A stretch of DNA of 64,000 nucleotides from Euborellia annulipes (GCA_023213315.1 JAKCPI010014080.1:17207-81206), one strand, 5' to 3'. Positions 40,746 to 52,845 are shown, counted from the stretch's first letter. Notes: generated by a model not told the origin, from the sequence alone. Numbers and translations: made by a program.

Positions 40746-41136
40746 ATGAAATATCTGATTCGATCTTTGTATTGAATTTTAACAAAAATAGTAATTATTC
40801 TTAGTTTAGCATTTTGTGGTAGAGTTAGGTATTATTTAATAAAAGATCAACATGTGGTTGTCATACGTGGAACTGACTTAGATGATTTGAATTTTGGTCA
40901 AAGTATAACTAATGCTATTGTAAGAATAGTAAGATTTATATGAATATGGATATTTAAGTGAAAAGAATATTACATTCATTGAACATTATGAGAGAAAATG
41001 ATTTTAGAAGTGATACTTTGATATAGCTGAGTTGTTCCCGAGGACAAATTTCCTGAGGAAAATTTCATCAGAAGATGTATGTAAGTTAATTAGTGAGGAT
41101 TTATTTAAAGATTTAATTATTAAGTCAATCAAATAA
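40746..41136 (+). pseudogene. Unknown small membrane-anchored protein, disrupted
   Basis: ATG 40746 has a GAGG ribosome site. The frame encodes an N-terminal hydrophobic helix (ILTKIVIILSLAFCG) and VVVIRGTDLDDLNFGQSIT, with an in-frame TGA at codon 10. After a one-base shift it goes on as YGYLSEKNITFIEHYERK and then AELFPRTNFLRKISSEDVCK with LISEDLFKDLIIKSIK to 41136. No family is recognised. It lies directly upstream of the Shedu gene in the same direction, so it may belong to the same locus. Confidence 0.45.
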
Positions 41137-41171
41137 GTTATAAAATAGTTGATCAAGTAAAAAAAAAAAAT

Positions 41172-41915
41172 ATGTTTGAAAAAAATAATCCCTTTCTTTG
41201 ATTCTTGTTATCAACCTTCAAATAGTTTTATTCAACGTAAACTTGAAATTAAAGATTCAATGGTTTCGAGAGATAAATTAATGGATATAATTGTAAGTGA
41301 TGGTACAGAAATGGAAATTCAGAAATTAATAAAAAAAGATTTATCGTGGATTTTAGCAGAAGCCTATACTGATAATGAAGAATATATTTGTTTTTCAGAG
41401 TTTCCTTTAGATAATGGATTTATTGATTTTGTTATTTTTAACTGGTAGATCAAGGATGGATGTCATATTAGATTGAAATTAAAAAAAGGTGCAAATTTTA
41501 ATCTTGTTAATTCAAATCATTATAATAATTTTAACTCTAATATAAGTAAGGCTTCTTCACAAATAGAGTTAAGAGTTGGGAATATATTTAAAAGTTAGAG
41601 TCTTTTAGATTATTTTAAGCCATGAAATTCGTAAAAGAGTTGAGAATAACGAAAAATTATATAATTCATTTATTGCCCATCTGGAGAACTTCTAGGTGGA
41701 TCCAAATAAAGATATTAATATCAGAACAATTATTATTGGCGGGAGAACAAAGGATGATTTATTAGGAAAGTTCTATTAGGCAGAACTATGAAAGAAATAG
41801 AATTCCACCAATAAGATTAGAATCGATGGGATACATTTATCCGAAGATTGAAAATGAAGAACGATATCTCCCTCACATTAAGTATGGAGATAATATAAAA
41901 ATTAAATCAGCTTAA
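41172..41915 (+). pseudogene. Shedu (SduA/DUF4263) antiphage nuclease, disrupted
   Basis: The N-terminal part is a continuous frame (QKLIKKDLSWILAEAYTDNE ... FIDFVIFNW). The rest is spread over other frames but reads in order as RMDVIL, IEIKKGANFNLVNSNHYNNF, SQIELRVGNIFK, DINIRTIIIGGRTKDDLL, NYERNRIPPIRLESMGYIYP and [12 protein letters not shown]. The D(x)n-E-I-K spacing (FIDFVIFN ... EIK) is the PD-(D/E)XK nuclease core of Shedu proteins, single-gene antiphage systems. It has about 248 codons with at least six breaks. The stop overlaps the convergent gatB stop by 3 bases. Confidence 0.65.
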
Positions 41916-43395
41916 CCAATCAATTTCTTCATCAATTCATTGACTTGAGCAGGGTTGGCTTTACCACGAGAGGCTTTCATCACTTGACCAACTAGACCGT
42001 TGAATGCTTTCTCTTTACCAGACTTATACTCTTCAACCATCTTCTCATTGGCAGCAAGCACTTCTTTGATGATGGCTTCAATGGCACCTGTATCAGTTTC
42101 CTGTTTCAAGCCTTTTTCAGCAATGATGTCATCTGCAGTTTTGCCTTCTTCCCACATAAAGCCAAACACTTGCTTAGCAATCTTACCGCTAATCGGTATT
42201 GTCAACAATACGTGCGATCATCCCGCCAAGTTGTTCTGCTGAAACAGGAGAGTCTTGAAGTTCAAGGCTGGCTTTATTTAAAGCACCAGAGAACTCACCC
42301 ATCACCCAGTTTGCAGCAACTTTACCTTGAGCCGCGCCGCCAGAAGCCGTAACAACCGCTTCATAGAAGTCAGCCAATTCACGAGATAGAGTCAGTACAT
42401 GTGCATCATATTCAGTTACAGCAAAGTCTGCGATAAAACGCGTACGACGCGCTTTAGGTAACTCAGGAAGTGCAGCACGATGCAGCTTCAATTTGCTCAT
42501 TTGCAATGATCACTGGAAGCAAGTCAGGGTCAGGGAAGTAACGGTAATCGTTGGCTTCTTCCTTAGAACGCATTGAACGTGTTTCCATTTTGTTCGGATC
42601 GAACAAACGGGTTTCTTGATCAATACGACCGCCATCTTCCAAGATGTCCATTTGACGTTGAATTTCAACATTGATGGCTTGTTCGATAAAACGGAATGAG
42701 TTGAGGTTTTTTAACTCACAACGGGTACCAAATGGTTGCCCCGGACGACGTAACGATACGTTACAGTCAGCACGGAATGAACCTTCAGCCATGTTACCGT
42801 CAGAAATCCCTAACCAACGCACCAAAGTGTGAATCGATTTGATATAAGCAACAGCTTCTTCAACTGAACGCATATCAGGTTCAGACACGATTTCAAGTAA
42901 AGGTGTGCCAGCACGGTTTAAGTCGATGCCAGACATGCCTTCGAATTGATCGTGAATCGATTTACCTGCATCTTCTTCCAAATGCGCACGAGTCACGCCC
43001 ATACGCTTCACTGTGCCATCTTCAAGCTGGATATCGATATGACCTAGCCCAACGATAGGATTGTCCATCTGGCTGATCTGGTAGCCTTTTGGCGAGTCTG
43101 GGTAAAAGTAGTTCTTACGCGCAAATACAGAGGCTTGGTCGATATAGGCATCAATCCCCAAACCAAAACGAATTGCAAGATCAACCACTTCTTGGTTTAG
43201 CACAGGAAGTACACCCGGCATTGCCAAGTCGACAAGGCTGGCTTGAGTATTCGGGTCTTGACCAAATTCAGTTGATGAACCTGAAAAGATTTTAGACTGA
43301 GTTGCAAGCTGTGTGTGAATCTCAATACCAATAACGACTTCCCAACCGTCAATCAGCTTTGACACGGATGGTGCTAACTTTTGAGCTTCAGTCAT
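41912..43395 (-). CDS. gatB: Asp/Glu-tRNA amidotransferase subunit B (frameshifted)
   Basis: GatB is the subunit of GatCAB that binds misacylated Glu-tRNA(Gln) or Asp-tRNA(Asn) and amidates it. It has the N-terminal [32 protein letters not shown], the metal/tRNA region ERDAGKS-like [11 protein letters not shown] and the C-terminal YqeY/GatB tail domain ([20 protein letters not shown]). Breaks near 42490 and 42195 split one protein of about 494 residues. It overlaps the gatA end (TAATG). It is an essential core gene in organisms lacking GlnRS or AsnRS. Confidence 0.95.
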
Positions 43396-44875
43396 TATGC
43401 ATTCTCCTCAGCAATATGCCGCACGTTTAGTATGCCAATCTGTATTTTGTTGATATTGATGCACAATTGAAAGTAATTGTGATTCTGACCAATAGTTACC
43501 AATTAACTGTAAACCTACTGGGAGATTATTCGTATCAAAACCAACAGGTGCGTTAATGGCTGGTAAGCCGGCCAAGTTCACCGCAAGTGTATAGATATCG
43601 CCTAAATACATTTCGGTTGGACTCAAGTTCGCACCGATTTTGTATGCTGTTGTTGGTGCAGATGGTGCTGCAATCACATCGACATTTTCAAAAGCTTTTA
43701 AGAAATCCTGTTGGATTAAACGACGAACTTTTTGTGCTTTCACGTAGTAAGCATCGTAATAACCAGCAGAAAGCGCATAAGTACCAATCAAGATACGACG
43801 TTGTACTTCTGCACCAAACGCTTCTGAGCGAGAGCGTTTATAGAGATCTAAAATATCAGTCGGGTTTTCACAACGGTAGCCATAGCGAACACCGTCATAA
43901 CGTGACAAGTTAGAAGACGCTTCCGCAGGCGCGATCAAATAATAAGTTGGTACATAGGCTTCAGTCATGTTGAGGTCAATCTCAACCAATGTCGCGCCCA
44001 TGTCTTGCAATTTTTTCAAAGATTCTTCAACACGTGCCTTAACTTCTGCATCGAGACCTTGAACATTGAAGTATTGTTTTGGAATACCAATACGTAAACC
44101 TTTCACTGCTGTTGCATTTAAGTTTGCAACATAGTCATCCACTTCTTTGTTGATTGAGGTTGAATCTTTGAGGTCATGTCCAGCAATGGTGTTCATCAAA
44201 AAGGCACAGTCTTCAGCAAGAACGTGCCATTGGGCCACCTTGATCAAGTGATGACGCAAATGCAATCATCCCGAAACGAGAGACACGGCCATAGGTCGGT
44301 TTAAGACCGGTTAAGCCACAGAAAGAAGCAGGCTGGCGAATTGAACCACCTGTGTCGGTACCTGTTGCAAGCGGTGCAAGATCAGCCGCAACAACAGCCG
44401 CAGAACCACCAGAAGAGCCACCTGGAACATGTTCTAAGTTCCATGGGTTTTTAGTCGCGCCGTAGAATGAACTTTCAGAGGTTGAACCCATTGCGAATTC
44501 ATCCATGTTCACTTTACCTAAAGTCACTAGGCCAGCTGCTTTGGCTTTCGCCACCACAGTTGCATCATAAGGTGAAATGAAGTTGTCCAGCATTTTTGAA
44601 CCCGCAGTGGTTTTAATCCCTTGGGTACAGAAAATATCTTTATGCGCCAGTGGAACACCAGTCAATACGCCAGCAGTTCCAGATTTTAGTAAGTTGTCAG
44701 CAGCATCAGCTTGAGCCAATGCTTGTTCGGGAGTGACCGTTACATACGATTTGACACGATCATCAATTTTCGCAATACGGTCCAAATAATGCTGAGTCAA
44801 TTCACGAGATGAAAATTGGGCAGATTTTAAGCCTTCTGTCATTTCACGAATCGATAAACGGTGTAAATCAGTCAT
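43395..44875 (-). CDS. gatA: Asp/Glu-tRNA amidotransferase subunit A (frameshifted)
   Basis: GatA is the amidase-signature glutaminase subunit. The catalytic Ser-cisSer-Lys elements are [20 protein letters not shown] (Lys) and [15 protein letters not shown] with [14 protein letters not shown] (Ser residues). The C-terminal half includes [11 protein letters not shown] and [15 protein letters not shown]. Breaks are near 44240 and near 43405; fixing the latter gives an RAAIAEENA-type ending whose TAA overlaps the gatB ATG. It has about 493 residues. It is the middle gene of gatC-gatA-gatB. Confidence 0.95.
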
Positions 44876-44927
44876 GAGTACAATTCTTTACGATTAATTT
44901 TTTAAAATAAGTTCATTTGATCAAATA

Positions 44928-45242
44928 TTATTCAATCACTCTCGGAACGAGGTACAAACCATCCTGAGTTGCAGGAGCAATGGCTTGATATTCTTCACGA
45001 TGGTTCGCTTCAGTCACGACATCTGGACGAAGTGGTTGCGGATTATCAAATGGGCTCTTAAGTGGCTCAACACCATCGGTATTGATCGCTTTTAAGGTCT
45101 CCATCATCCCTAAGATTTTATTTAAACTTTGAGCATATTCAGCAGATTGCGTATCATTCAGCGACAATCGAGCAAGATTGGCGATTTGCGATACAGTTTG
45201 TGCATTTAATTCTGCAGAATGCTGAACATCTGAACTTGACAT
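44928..45242 (-). CDS. gatC: Asp/Glu-tRNA amidotransferase subunit C
   Basis: This intact 104-residue small subunit wraps GatA and GatB. The family pattern is seen in ANLARLSLNDTQSAEYAQSL, KILGMMETLKAINTDGVEPL and the C-terminal LYLVPRVIE. It is the first gene of the gat operon, 52 bases before gatA and divergent from mreB. Confidence 0.95.
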   Translation of the reverse strand: MSSSDVQHSAELNAQTVSQIANLARLSLNDTQSAEYAQSLNKILGMMETLKAINTDGVEPLKSPFDNPQPLRPDVVTEANHREEYQAIAPATQDGLYLVPRVIE

Positions 45243-45367
45243 GATGTCTCACCTAATCAGTTTTAAAAAAATTCAAAATATCGTGCGTTATAATAAGCGA
45301 TTGACTTGTTCAAATCATCACATTTAGTTAAAGTTGCCATCTTGCGTCCATATAAAGTTTAAACTGA

Positions 45368-46417
<1,050 letters not shown>

Positions 46418-46448
46418 ACTATACTCGATTAAGTTTAAGGATGAGGCG

Positions 46449-47306
46449 GTGCAACCGAATCTCTTTTCAAGACAACCGCCATCTTTTCGCTCGTTCATCA
46501 TTGCGGTCATCACTTGTTTGGTAGTGCTGTTTTTTAACTGGCGCATGCCACAAGTGATTCAACCTGCAAGAGATGTCTTGTATGCGGCATATAATCCAAT
46601 TTATGCCTTAGCAAGCTATCCTGTATTGTCGAAAGAATGGCTAAATCAACAAACTAAATCTGAGGCTCAGTTACGTCGTGAAAATACCGCGATGCAAGCT
46701 GAATTGCTTCAGGCTCAAGTACGTCTGCAAAAACTCTCTGAACTTTCTGCTGAAAATACCCGTTTACGTGGTTTGCTCGATACGCCATTGATTATCGATG
46801 GACGTATGGAAATTGCAGAAGTGATTGGAACCGATGCTGACCCATTGCGTCATATCATTATCATTAACCGTGGTGAAGCCAATCATTTAAAAGTTGGGCA
46901 AACCGTTTTAGATGATAAAGGAATCATGGGGCAAATCATCAACGTCTATCCACATAGTAGCCGTGTCATGTTGCTTTCCGATAAAGAACATTCTTTATCT
47001 GTACGTTTAGAAAGCTCAGGTATGCGCGCCATCGTGACGGGTACTGGTGATTTAGGACATTTGAAAATGGAATATGTTCCAACAAGTGCCAATATCAAAG
47101 TGGGTGATAAAGTTTATAGTTCAGGTTTGGGGCAACATTTCCCAGCAGGCTATTTGGTCGGTTCTGTATCTAAAGTCATGCGTCATAACACGGGTGAGTT
47201 TGCGCAAATTGATGTGGTTCCAGCTGCACAATTAGCAGGTGGTCATCATGTTGTGGTACTTTTCTCTGATTCTTTAGCGATGGAGCAGCCAAATGTTGAT
47301 CGCTAA
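46449..47306 (+). CDS. mreC: Rod-shape-determining protein MreC
   Basis: This intact 285-residue protein has a GTG start preceded by AAGGATGAGG. It has one membrane helix (FIIAVITCLVVLFFNW), a coiled coil (residues about 70-105, EAQLRRENTAMQAELLQAQV) and the two-barrel periplasmic domain (AEVIGTDADPLRHIIIINRG; GDKVYSSGLGQHFPAGYLVG). It links MreB filaments to the synthesis enzymes. The end overlaps mreD. Confidence 0.96.
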   Translation: MQPNLFSRQPPSFRSFIIAVITCLVVLFFNWRMPQVIQPARDVLYAAYNPIYALASYPVLSKEWLNQQTKSEAQLRRENTAMQAELLQAQVRLQKLSELSAENTRLRGLLDTPLIIDGRMEIAEVIGTDADPLRHIIIINRGEANHLKVGQTVLDDKGIMGQIINVYPHSSRVMLLSDKEHSLSVRLESSGMRAIVTGTGDLGHLKMEYVPTSANIKVGDKVYSSGLGQHFPAGYLVGSVSKVMRHNTGEFAQIDVVPAAQLAGGHHVVVLFSDSLAMEQPNVDR

Positions 47307-47790
47307 GAAATTACCTTCTGAAAAGCAACGTAAAGATCCATTATGGATTATTGTTGTCTCAATTATTATTGGTTCAATTTTAGTGGTTTATCCGATGTCC
47401 TATGCATTAGCAGGATGGCGGCCACTGTATATGTTTTTAATCATGCTATTTTGGGTGCTGTGTCAGCCTACATGGTGTGGAATTTGGTTTGCATTTACCA
47501 TGGGGCTATTTACTGACTTATTGTTAGATGCACCTTTGGGGATGAATGCATTGAGCTATGTGCTGATTGCATTTTTAACTCGCTATTTTATTCGAGAAAG
47601 ACGTGTACTGACATTTAGTAATCTTTGGATTATTAGTATGTTTGCAATTCTCGCGCATTTGGTCTTTACCTTTATGGCGCAAGTGATGGCAGGTACGCAT
47701 TTTTCGATTACCCGTCATTGGCAAACATTGGTTTCGAGTATTTTTTGCTGGCCAGTTCTTTATTATTTATTAAGAAGATGGCGCATTTAA
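47293..47790 (+). CDS. mreD: Rod-shape-determining protein MreD
   Basis: This intact 165-residue integral membrane protein has about five helices and the family segment WCGIWFAFTMGLFTDLLLDA with PLGMNALSYVLIAFL. It overlaps mreC by 14 bases and maf by 13, so the mreBCD-maf set is tightly coupled. Confidence 0.95.
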   Translation: MLIAKKLPSEKQRKDPLWIIVVSIIIGSILVVYPMSYALAGWRPLYMFLIMLFWVLCQPTWCGIWFAFTMGLFTDLLLDAPLGMNALSYVLIAFLTRYFIRERRVLTFSNLWIISMFAILAHLVFTFMAQVMAGTHFSITRHWQTLVSSIFCWPVLYYLLRRWRI

Positions 47791-48344
47791 TTCTGGCCTC
47801 AGGCTCGCCAAGGCGTAAAGAGCTGCTTTTACAAGTGGGCTTGGATTTTAGCATCCACAGCCCAGATATTGATGAATCTGTCTTGGAACATGAACAGATT
47901 GAGCAGTATGTCCAACGTTTGGCTGAAAGCAAAGCCAAAGTGGTATTGGCGTTGCATCCGCAAAGCACTGTTATTGCAGCAGATACAAGCTTGGTTTTTG
48001 CCAATCAAATTATTGGGAAACCAACATCTAAGCAGCATGCTTTTGAAATATGGACATTATTGTCAGGTCAAAAACATGAAGTATTGACAGGTGTTTGCGT
48101 TGCAAATGCACATCAATTATTGAGTATCGTGGTTCGTACGGAAGTTGAGTTCCAACAATTCAGTCTGAATGATATGGAAGAATATTGGGCTACAGGCGAA
48201 CCTTTGGGGAAAGCTGGCGCATATGCAATTCAAGGTATTGCGGCAAAGTATGTGACAGGTATAAATGGTAGTTATAGCAATGTGGTTGGGCTACCGTTGC
48301 ATGAAACGATACAGTTACTTGATCGTATAGATCAGCGCAGTTGA
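47778..48344 (+). CDS. maf: Maf-family nucleoside triphosphate pyrophosphatase
   Basis: This intact 188-residue house-cleaning enzyme hydrolyses dTTP/UTP or modified nucleotides. It has the Maf signature LILASGSPRRKELLLQVGLD, ADTSLVFANQIIGKP and GKAGAYAIQGIAAKYVTGIN with the catalytic Lys/Gln region. ATG 47778 is chosen because MAHLILASGSPRR is the family start. It is placed between mreD and rng as in many gammaproteobacteria. Confidence 0.95.
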   Translation: MAHLILASGSPRRKELLLQVGLDFSIHSPDIDESVLEHEQIEQYVQRLAESKAKVVLALHPQSTVIAADTSLVFANQIIGKPTSKQHAFEIWTLLSGQKHEVLTGVCVANAHQLLSIVVRTEVEFQQFSLNDMEEYWATGEPLGKAGAYAIQGIAAKYVTGINGSYSNVVGLPLHETIQLLDRIDQRS

Positions 48345-48395
48345 GGCACTAAATTAACTGCTGAAAAGAATTTTTATAATGTTTTGAGTTTAGTT

Positions 48396-49851
48396 ATGTC
48401 TGACGAGTTATTGATTAACGTCACACCTATGGAATGTCGTGTGGCGCTAATTCAAAATGGTACGGTCAACGAACTGTTTGTTGAACGAACTGTTAAACGC
48501 GGGTTAGTCGGGAATATTTATAAAGGAAAAGTTGTCCGTGTACTTCCAGGGATGCAAGCAGCCTTTGTCGATATCGGGTTATCTCGTACTGCATTCTTAC
48601 ACATCAATGATATGATTTGGCCGCGTAATCAACCTACGCCAAATGTCTTTGAGTTATTACAACCCGGTCAAATTCTGACGGTTCAAGTGATGAAAGACAT
48701 GTTGGGCACTAAAGGTGCGCGGCTGAGTACCGATCTTTCTATCCCATCTCGTTATCTTGTCTTGATGCCATATGGCAGTCATATTGGTGTATCGCAACGG
48801 ATTGAGTCTGAAGAAGAACGTGACCGTTTACGCTCGATGATTGAAAGAATTCAAAGCGAGCATAAGTTGCCAGGTTCAGTGATTGTACGTACAGCCGCTG
48901 AAGGAATTGAAGAGGCTTCAATTGCTCAAGATATGGCATATTTAGCCAAGCTTTGGGAATTTATTCAGAAAAAACAAAAAATTATTGCAGTACCTTCGCT
49001 GATTTTTGAAGAACTTCCTTTACCACAACGTGTTATTCGCGATTTAGCCAATGATGATACGGCAACAATTTATGTAGATTCACGGGAAATACATGCCAAG
49101 TTGCAAGAGTTCGTTTGTGAATTTGTACCGAGTATGGAAAGCCGCTTGCAGCACTATCCTGGTGAGCGTCCACTTTTTGATTTGTACAATGTTGAAGAAG
49201 ATATCCAAAAAGCATTACAAACCCGTGTAGCTTTGAAGTCAGGTGGTTATCTGATGATAGATCAGACTGAAGCGATGACCACAATTGATGTCAATACAGG
49301 TTCGTATGTCGGTGGCCGTACGCTAGAAGACACTGTGTTTAAAACCAATATGGAAGCGACACAGGTGATTGCGCGCCAATTACGCTTACGTAATTTGGGT
49401 GGCATTATCATTATTGACTTCATTGATATGCAGGAAGCTGTACATCGTGAAGAGGTCATGAATCAGTTTGATAAAATGCTGGAACGTGACCATGCAAAAA
49501 CCAAGATTACCCAAGTCTCTGAACTTGGCTTAGTTGAAATGACACGTAAACGTACCCGTGAATCATTAGAGCATTTGTTGTGTGAATCATGTCCGACCTG
49601 TCAAGGGCGCGGATTTGTGAAAACAGCAGAGACAGTGTGTTACGAAATTTTTTCGAGAAATCTTAAGATATACCCGTGCTTATGAGTCTAAGAGTGGCTT
49701 TACTGTTATCGGTCATCCGTCGGTGATTGATCGCCTATTAACTGCGGAAGCCCCAGCTGTCGCGGATTTAGAGCATTTTATTAATCGCGTGATTAAATTC
49801 CAAGTCGAAAATTTATACACGCAAGAGCAATACGATATCATTTTGAGTTGA
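48396..49851 (+). CDS. rng: Ribonuclease G (frameshifted)
   Basis: RNase G is the RNase E-type endonuclease processing 16S rRNA 5 prime ends. It has an S1-like domain (GNIYKGKVVRVLPGMQAAFV with GLSRTAFLH), the catalytic region TTIDVNTGSYVG with IIDFIDM, and the Zn-link CPTCQGRG. One break near 49660 separates the last part, which continues RYTRAYESKSGFTVIGHPSV to the end at 49851. It has about 485 residues. ATG 48396 (MSDELLIN) is the family start. It is part of the mre-maf-rng run. Confidence 0.95.
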
Positions 49852-49983
49852 AATTGTAACAGGATGTCGTTAAACAGTTGTTACATCTGAAATTTTACTT
49901 TTTGAACTGATTTCACAATACTAGATTACAAAGGTAGCCAAAGACTTTCTCCCTTTCACAGTCTTAGCAAGTGAGGTCATAAA

Positions 49984-50157
49984 ATGAGTGTAAGTGAACA
50001 ATTAATCAGTCGTAGTATCAAGCATGTGTTGGAAAGCCAGCCTAAAAATACATGTGTTATGTTAGATGACAATGGTCAAGAAGTGAAAATCACCAAAGAC
50101 ATGGTGGTTAATGTCTGTCATCAACTGTTAAATAAGTGTCGTAATGTTAAAGATTAA
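49984..50157 (+). CDS. Small hypothetical protein (57 aa)
   Basis: ATG 49984 (AGTGAGGTCATAAA upstream gives a GAGG site) encodes a 57-residue protein starting MSVSEQLISRSIKHVLESQP, with CVMLDDNGQEVKITKDMVVN in the middle and two Cys near the end (VCHQLLNKC). The alternating pattern and its own ribosome site and terminator support a real gene. No family is recognised. Confidence 0.65.
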   Translation: MSVSEQLISRSIKHVLESQPKNTCVMLDDNGQEVKITKDMVVNVCHQLLNKCRNVKD

Positions 50158-50183
50158 GGGGCATATATTAGCCCCTTAATTTT
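50154..50183 (+). terminator. Terminator after the 57-aa gene
   Basis: TTAAGGGGC and GCCCCTTAA form a perfect 9-bp stem around ATATATTA, followed by TTTTT. It overlaps the stop codon of the small gene. Confidence 0.88.
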
Positions 50184-50242
50184 TGAATCAATTTAAGTTT
50201 TTATCTCTCAATCAACACTAAAATCAAATCAATTATAAAATC

Positions 50243-51702
50243 CTATACTAACTTTCGTGCTGCAACAGATTCCTTCGTTACATCTTGAGTATCCGTTTTT
50301 GCCTTGGCTTGAGCGTTTGGCTTTTTATCGGCGAGTTCTAGTGCATTTTTTTCTGCAATAATTTGCTCAAACTTTTGGATTTCATTTTCCAAATGCGTGA
50401 GAAGATTCTGCAATTTAGGCAGAGATTTACGGCAACCCGTTAAACCGACTTCTAATTTATCTAAATAACTGGTCATGGTGATATTTAGTGCCTGACCATC
50501 CAAAACAATAGAAACAGGGTAGAGGGCATCTAATTTAGCGCCATTCCAATACAAAGGTTCACGTGGTCCAGGTACATTGGAAATGATTACGTTAAACGCC
50601 TGACGTTTTGGCATAAGTCCTGATGCAATATTGACGCCTGCTGCACCAAAAACGAAAGCACTATAATTTAAGATTTGATCAGAGCTCATACGTTTAAAAC
50701 GATTTTTTGCATTTTGTACACTGCGTTTAATAATGTCTAAACGCTCTAAAGGACTTTCTTTATGTGTACCTAAATTTGCCAAAATCATGGTGATACGATT
50801 ACTCATATCTGAGTCATCATCACGTAATGAGGCTGGAACCATCGCAATCAGACGGTTTTTTCGGTAAAGCTTCTTTGTGTGATTAAATAATCACGTAATG
50901 CACCTGCACACACCGCAAGCACCACATCATTAATCGTAACACCAAGGGCTTTGGAAATATCTCTAAAACGATCAAGTTCAAAAGACTGAGCGGCGAAACG
51001 ACGTGATGAACTTACCCGTTGGTTAAATAAACTACTCGGTGCTTGGAAGCTTGAAACATAATCGGGGTTTTTCCCCATTTCTTTAAATACTGTTTGGAAC
51101 AGCTCTTGAGTGACCTTAGGTGCTGCTTCAACTTGTCCTTTTAAAGCAGAGAATATTTTTTTAGCTTTATCCAGTTTGGTTTCTTTTAAACGTTTTGCCC
51201 GTTTACCTTCGACACACCAAGGTGGAATAATGGTTTTGGAGTCAGCATCTTTTGAAAATGATTTTTCTACCAGACGCATACCTGCCACACCATCAATCAT
51301 GGCATGGTGGATTTTAAAATACATGGCAAAGCGATTACCTTCAATCCCTTCAATAATATGACAGGTCCAAAGTGGCTTTGCTCGGTCAATCAGCGAACTA
51401 TGTTCCTGTGAAATATAAACCAATAATTCACGGATACGTCCCGGATGAGGTAATGCGATATGACGGAAATGATGGTCAATATCAAATTCTTCATCTTCAT
51501 CCCAAAACATGCCGCTTAAGCGGTTGTTAAAGGGTGGAACAGGAATAGATTTTGAATTACGAATATCCGCAACGAGATCTTGAATGAAGGTAGAAGGTGC
51601 ATGTTCTGGTATTTCAAATAAGAATAGCCCACCAACATGCATGGGTTGTTGACGTTTTTCTAAATTTAAAAAAATAAAATCAATAGGGTGTAATGGGCGC
51701 AT
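50243..51702 (-). CDS. Wax ester synthase / diacylglycerol acyltransferase (WS/DGAT, frameshifted)
   Basis: This is an AtfA-like acyltransferase that makes wax esters or triacylglycerols from acyl-CoA, typical of Acinetobacter storage-lipid metabolism. It has the catalytic motif YFKIHHAMIDGVAG, RPLHPIDFIFLNLE at the N-terminus, the PLWTCHIIEG stretch and the C-terminal NVIISNVPGPREPLYWNGA. A single break near 50848 in a T run splits it. It has about 486 residues. ATG 51702 (MRPLHPIDF) is the family start. It is monocistronic. Confidence 0.93.
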
Positions 51703-52110
51703 AGTCTTGGATTGCCTCACTGCAATTTCTACAACAACTCATTTATGAGCTGGTGAATTGTTAGAATTATAGAACCGTGTAACTTGGGTCTGTTGATCAT
51801 TCGTCCATGTTTACAACAATGTGATGTTAGAAAACATCAGGTACATCGTTACATTTTGTGTTGCCAACAATGCAGCGCTTTGTTGGCACTCTGGGTATAG
51901 CTAAAATTATCTCAGTTTGAGTGATGAAACTTGAAAATAGTCTCACTATTTTTTTCATGCCTTTGCTTACTAAACTTTAGCCTACAACACAAACTATAGA
52001 TGAAATATCAACAAACCTTAGTATAAAACTTTTCTAAGCGTAAAATCCAAGCATTTCGATGAACGTTAAGTTAATAAAAAATCATGAGTTTTAATGACTT
52101 TTTCTGACTA
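51703..52110. other. Intergenic region with a perfect hairpin
   Basis: No gene is seen in these 408 bases. TGCCAACAA (51862-51870) and TTGTTGGCA (51880-51888) form a perfect 9-bp stem without a T tail, possibly an operator or an RNA element of the wax-synthase leader. Confidence 0.4.
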
Positions 52111-52845
52111 TTACTTTTTTAAATTGCCTGCGTGTAAGCCACATTCTTTATGTGTTGCTTCCTCCCACCACCAGCGGCCTTCACGTTCATGTTGATTTGG
52201 CAATACTGGACGGGTACATGGTTCGCAGCCAATTGAGATAAAGCCTTTTTCATGTAATGGATTATAAGGAATCTCCATCATACGAATATAGTTCCATACA
52301 TCCGCACTTGACCAATTGGCTAATGGATTATATTTAATCAGTTGTTTTCCTTCACCAGAAAAACCACTATCCGCTTGAATGACTGGAATTTCCGTACGTG
52401 TGCCCGGACTTTGATCTTTGCGTTGTCCAGTAATCCAACCATCTAAAGTGGCTAATTTTTTACGTAGTGGCTGAACTTTTCGGATACCACAGCATTCTTT
52501 ATGGTCATCTTGATAGAAGCTAAATAAACCTTTTTCATTGACCAACTGTTGAACGGCATCGGCTTCTGGAAAGCAAATCTCAATTTTAATCCCATAGTGT
52601 TTACGTACGGTTTCAAGAAATTGATAGGTTTCAGGGTGTAAACGACCTGTATCTAAACTAAAAACACGAAATGGTTTACCTAAATTATGTGCCATATCGA
52701 TAAGTACAACATCTTCTGCGCCAGAAAATGAAATTGCGATTTCACCTTGCTGAGAAAGCGCAAGTTCTAAAATTTCAGAAGGTGATTTGTCGGCATACTC
52801 AGTCGCAAGTGCGTCCACAAGATCTATGGTTGGAATGGCGGTCAT
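52111..52845 (-). CDS. cysH: Phosphoadenylyl/adenylyl-sulfate reductase CysH
   Basis: This intact 244-residue enzyme reduces activated sulfate to sulfite in assimilatory sulfate reduction. It has the PP-loop-like [27 protein letters not shown] and the iron-sulfur cysteines [14 protein letters not shown] with CEPCTRP, which indicate the [4Fe-4S] type that can use APS; the C-terminal ECGLHAG carries the catalytic Cys. It sits alone far from the organosulfur island, but it complements it, as sulfonate oxidation yields the same sulfite. Confidence 0.95.
   Translation of the reverse strand: MTAIPTIDLVDALATEYADKSPSEILELALSQQGEIAISFSGAEDVVLIDMAHNLGKPFRVFSLDTGRLHPETYQFLETVRKHYGIKIEICFPEADAVQQLVNEKGLFSFYQDDHKECCGIRKVQPLRKKLATLDGWITGQRKDQSPGTRTEIPVIQADSGFSGEGKQLIKYNPLANWSSADVWNYIRMMEIPYNPLHEKGFISIGCEPCTRPVLPNQHEREGRWWWEEATHKECGLHAGNLKK

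Noticed and set aside
43089..43913. Plus-strand frames inside gatB/gatA
   Set aside because: Shadows of the intact amidotransferase domains on the minus strand.
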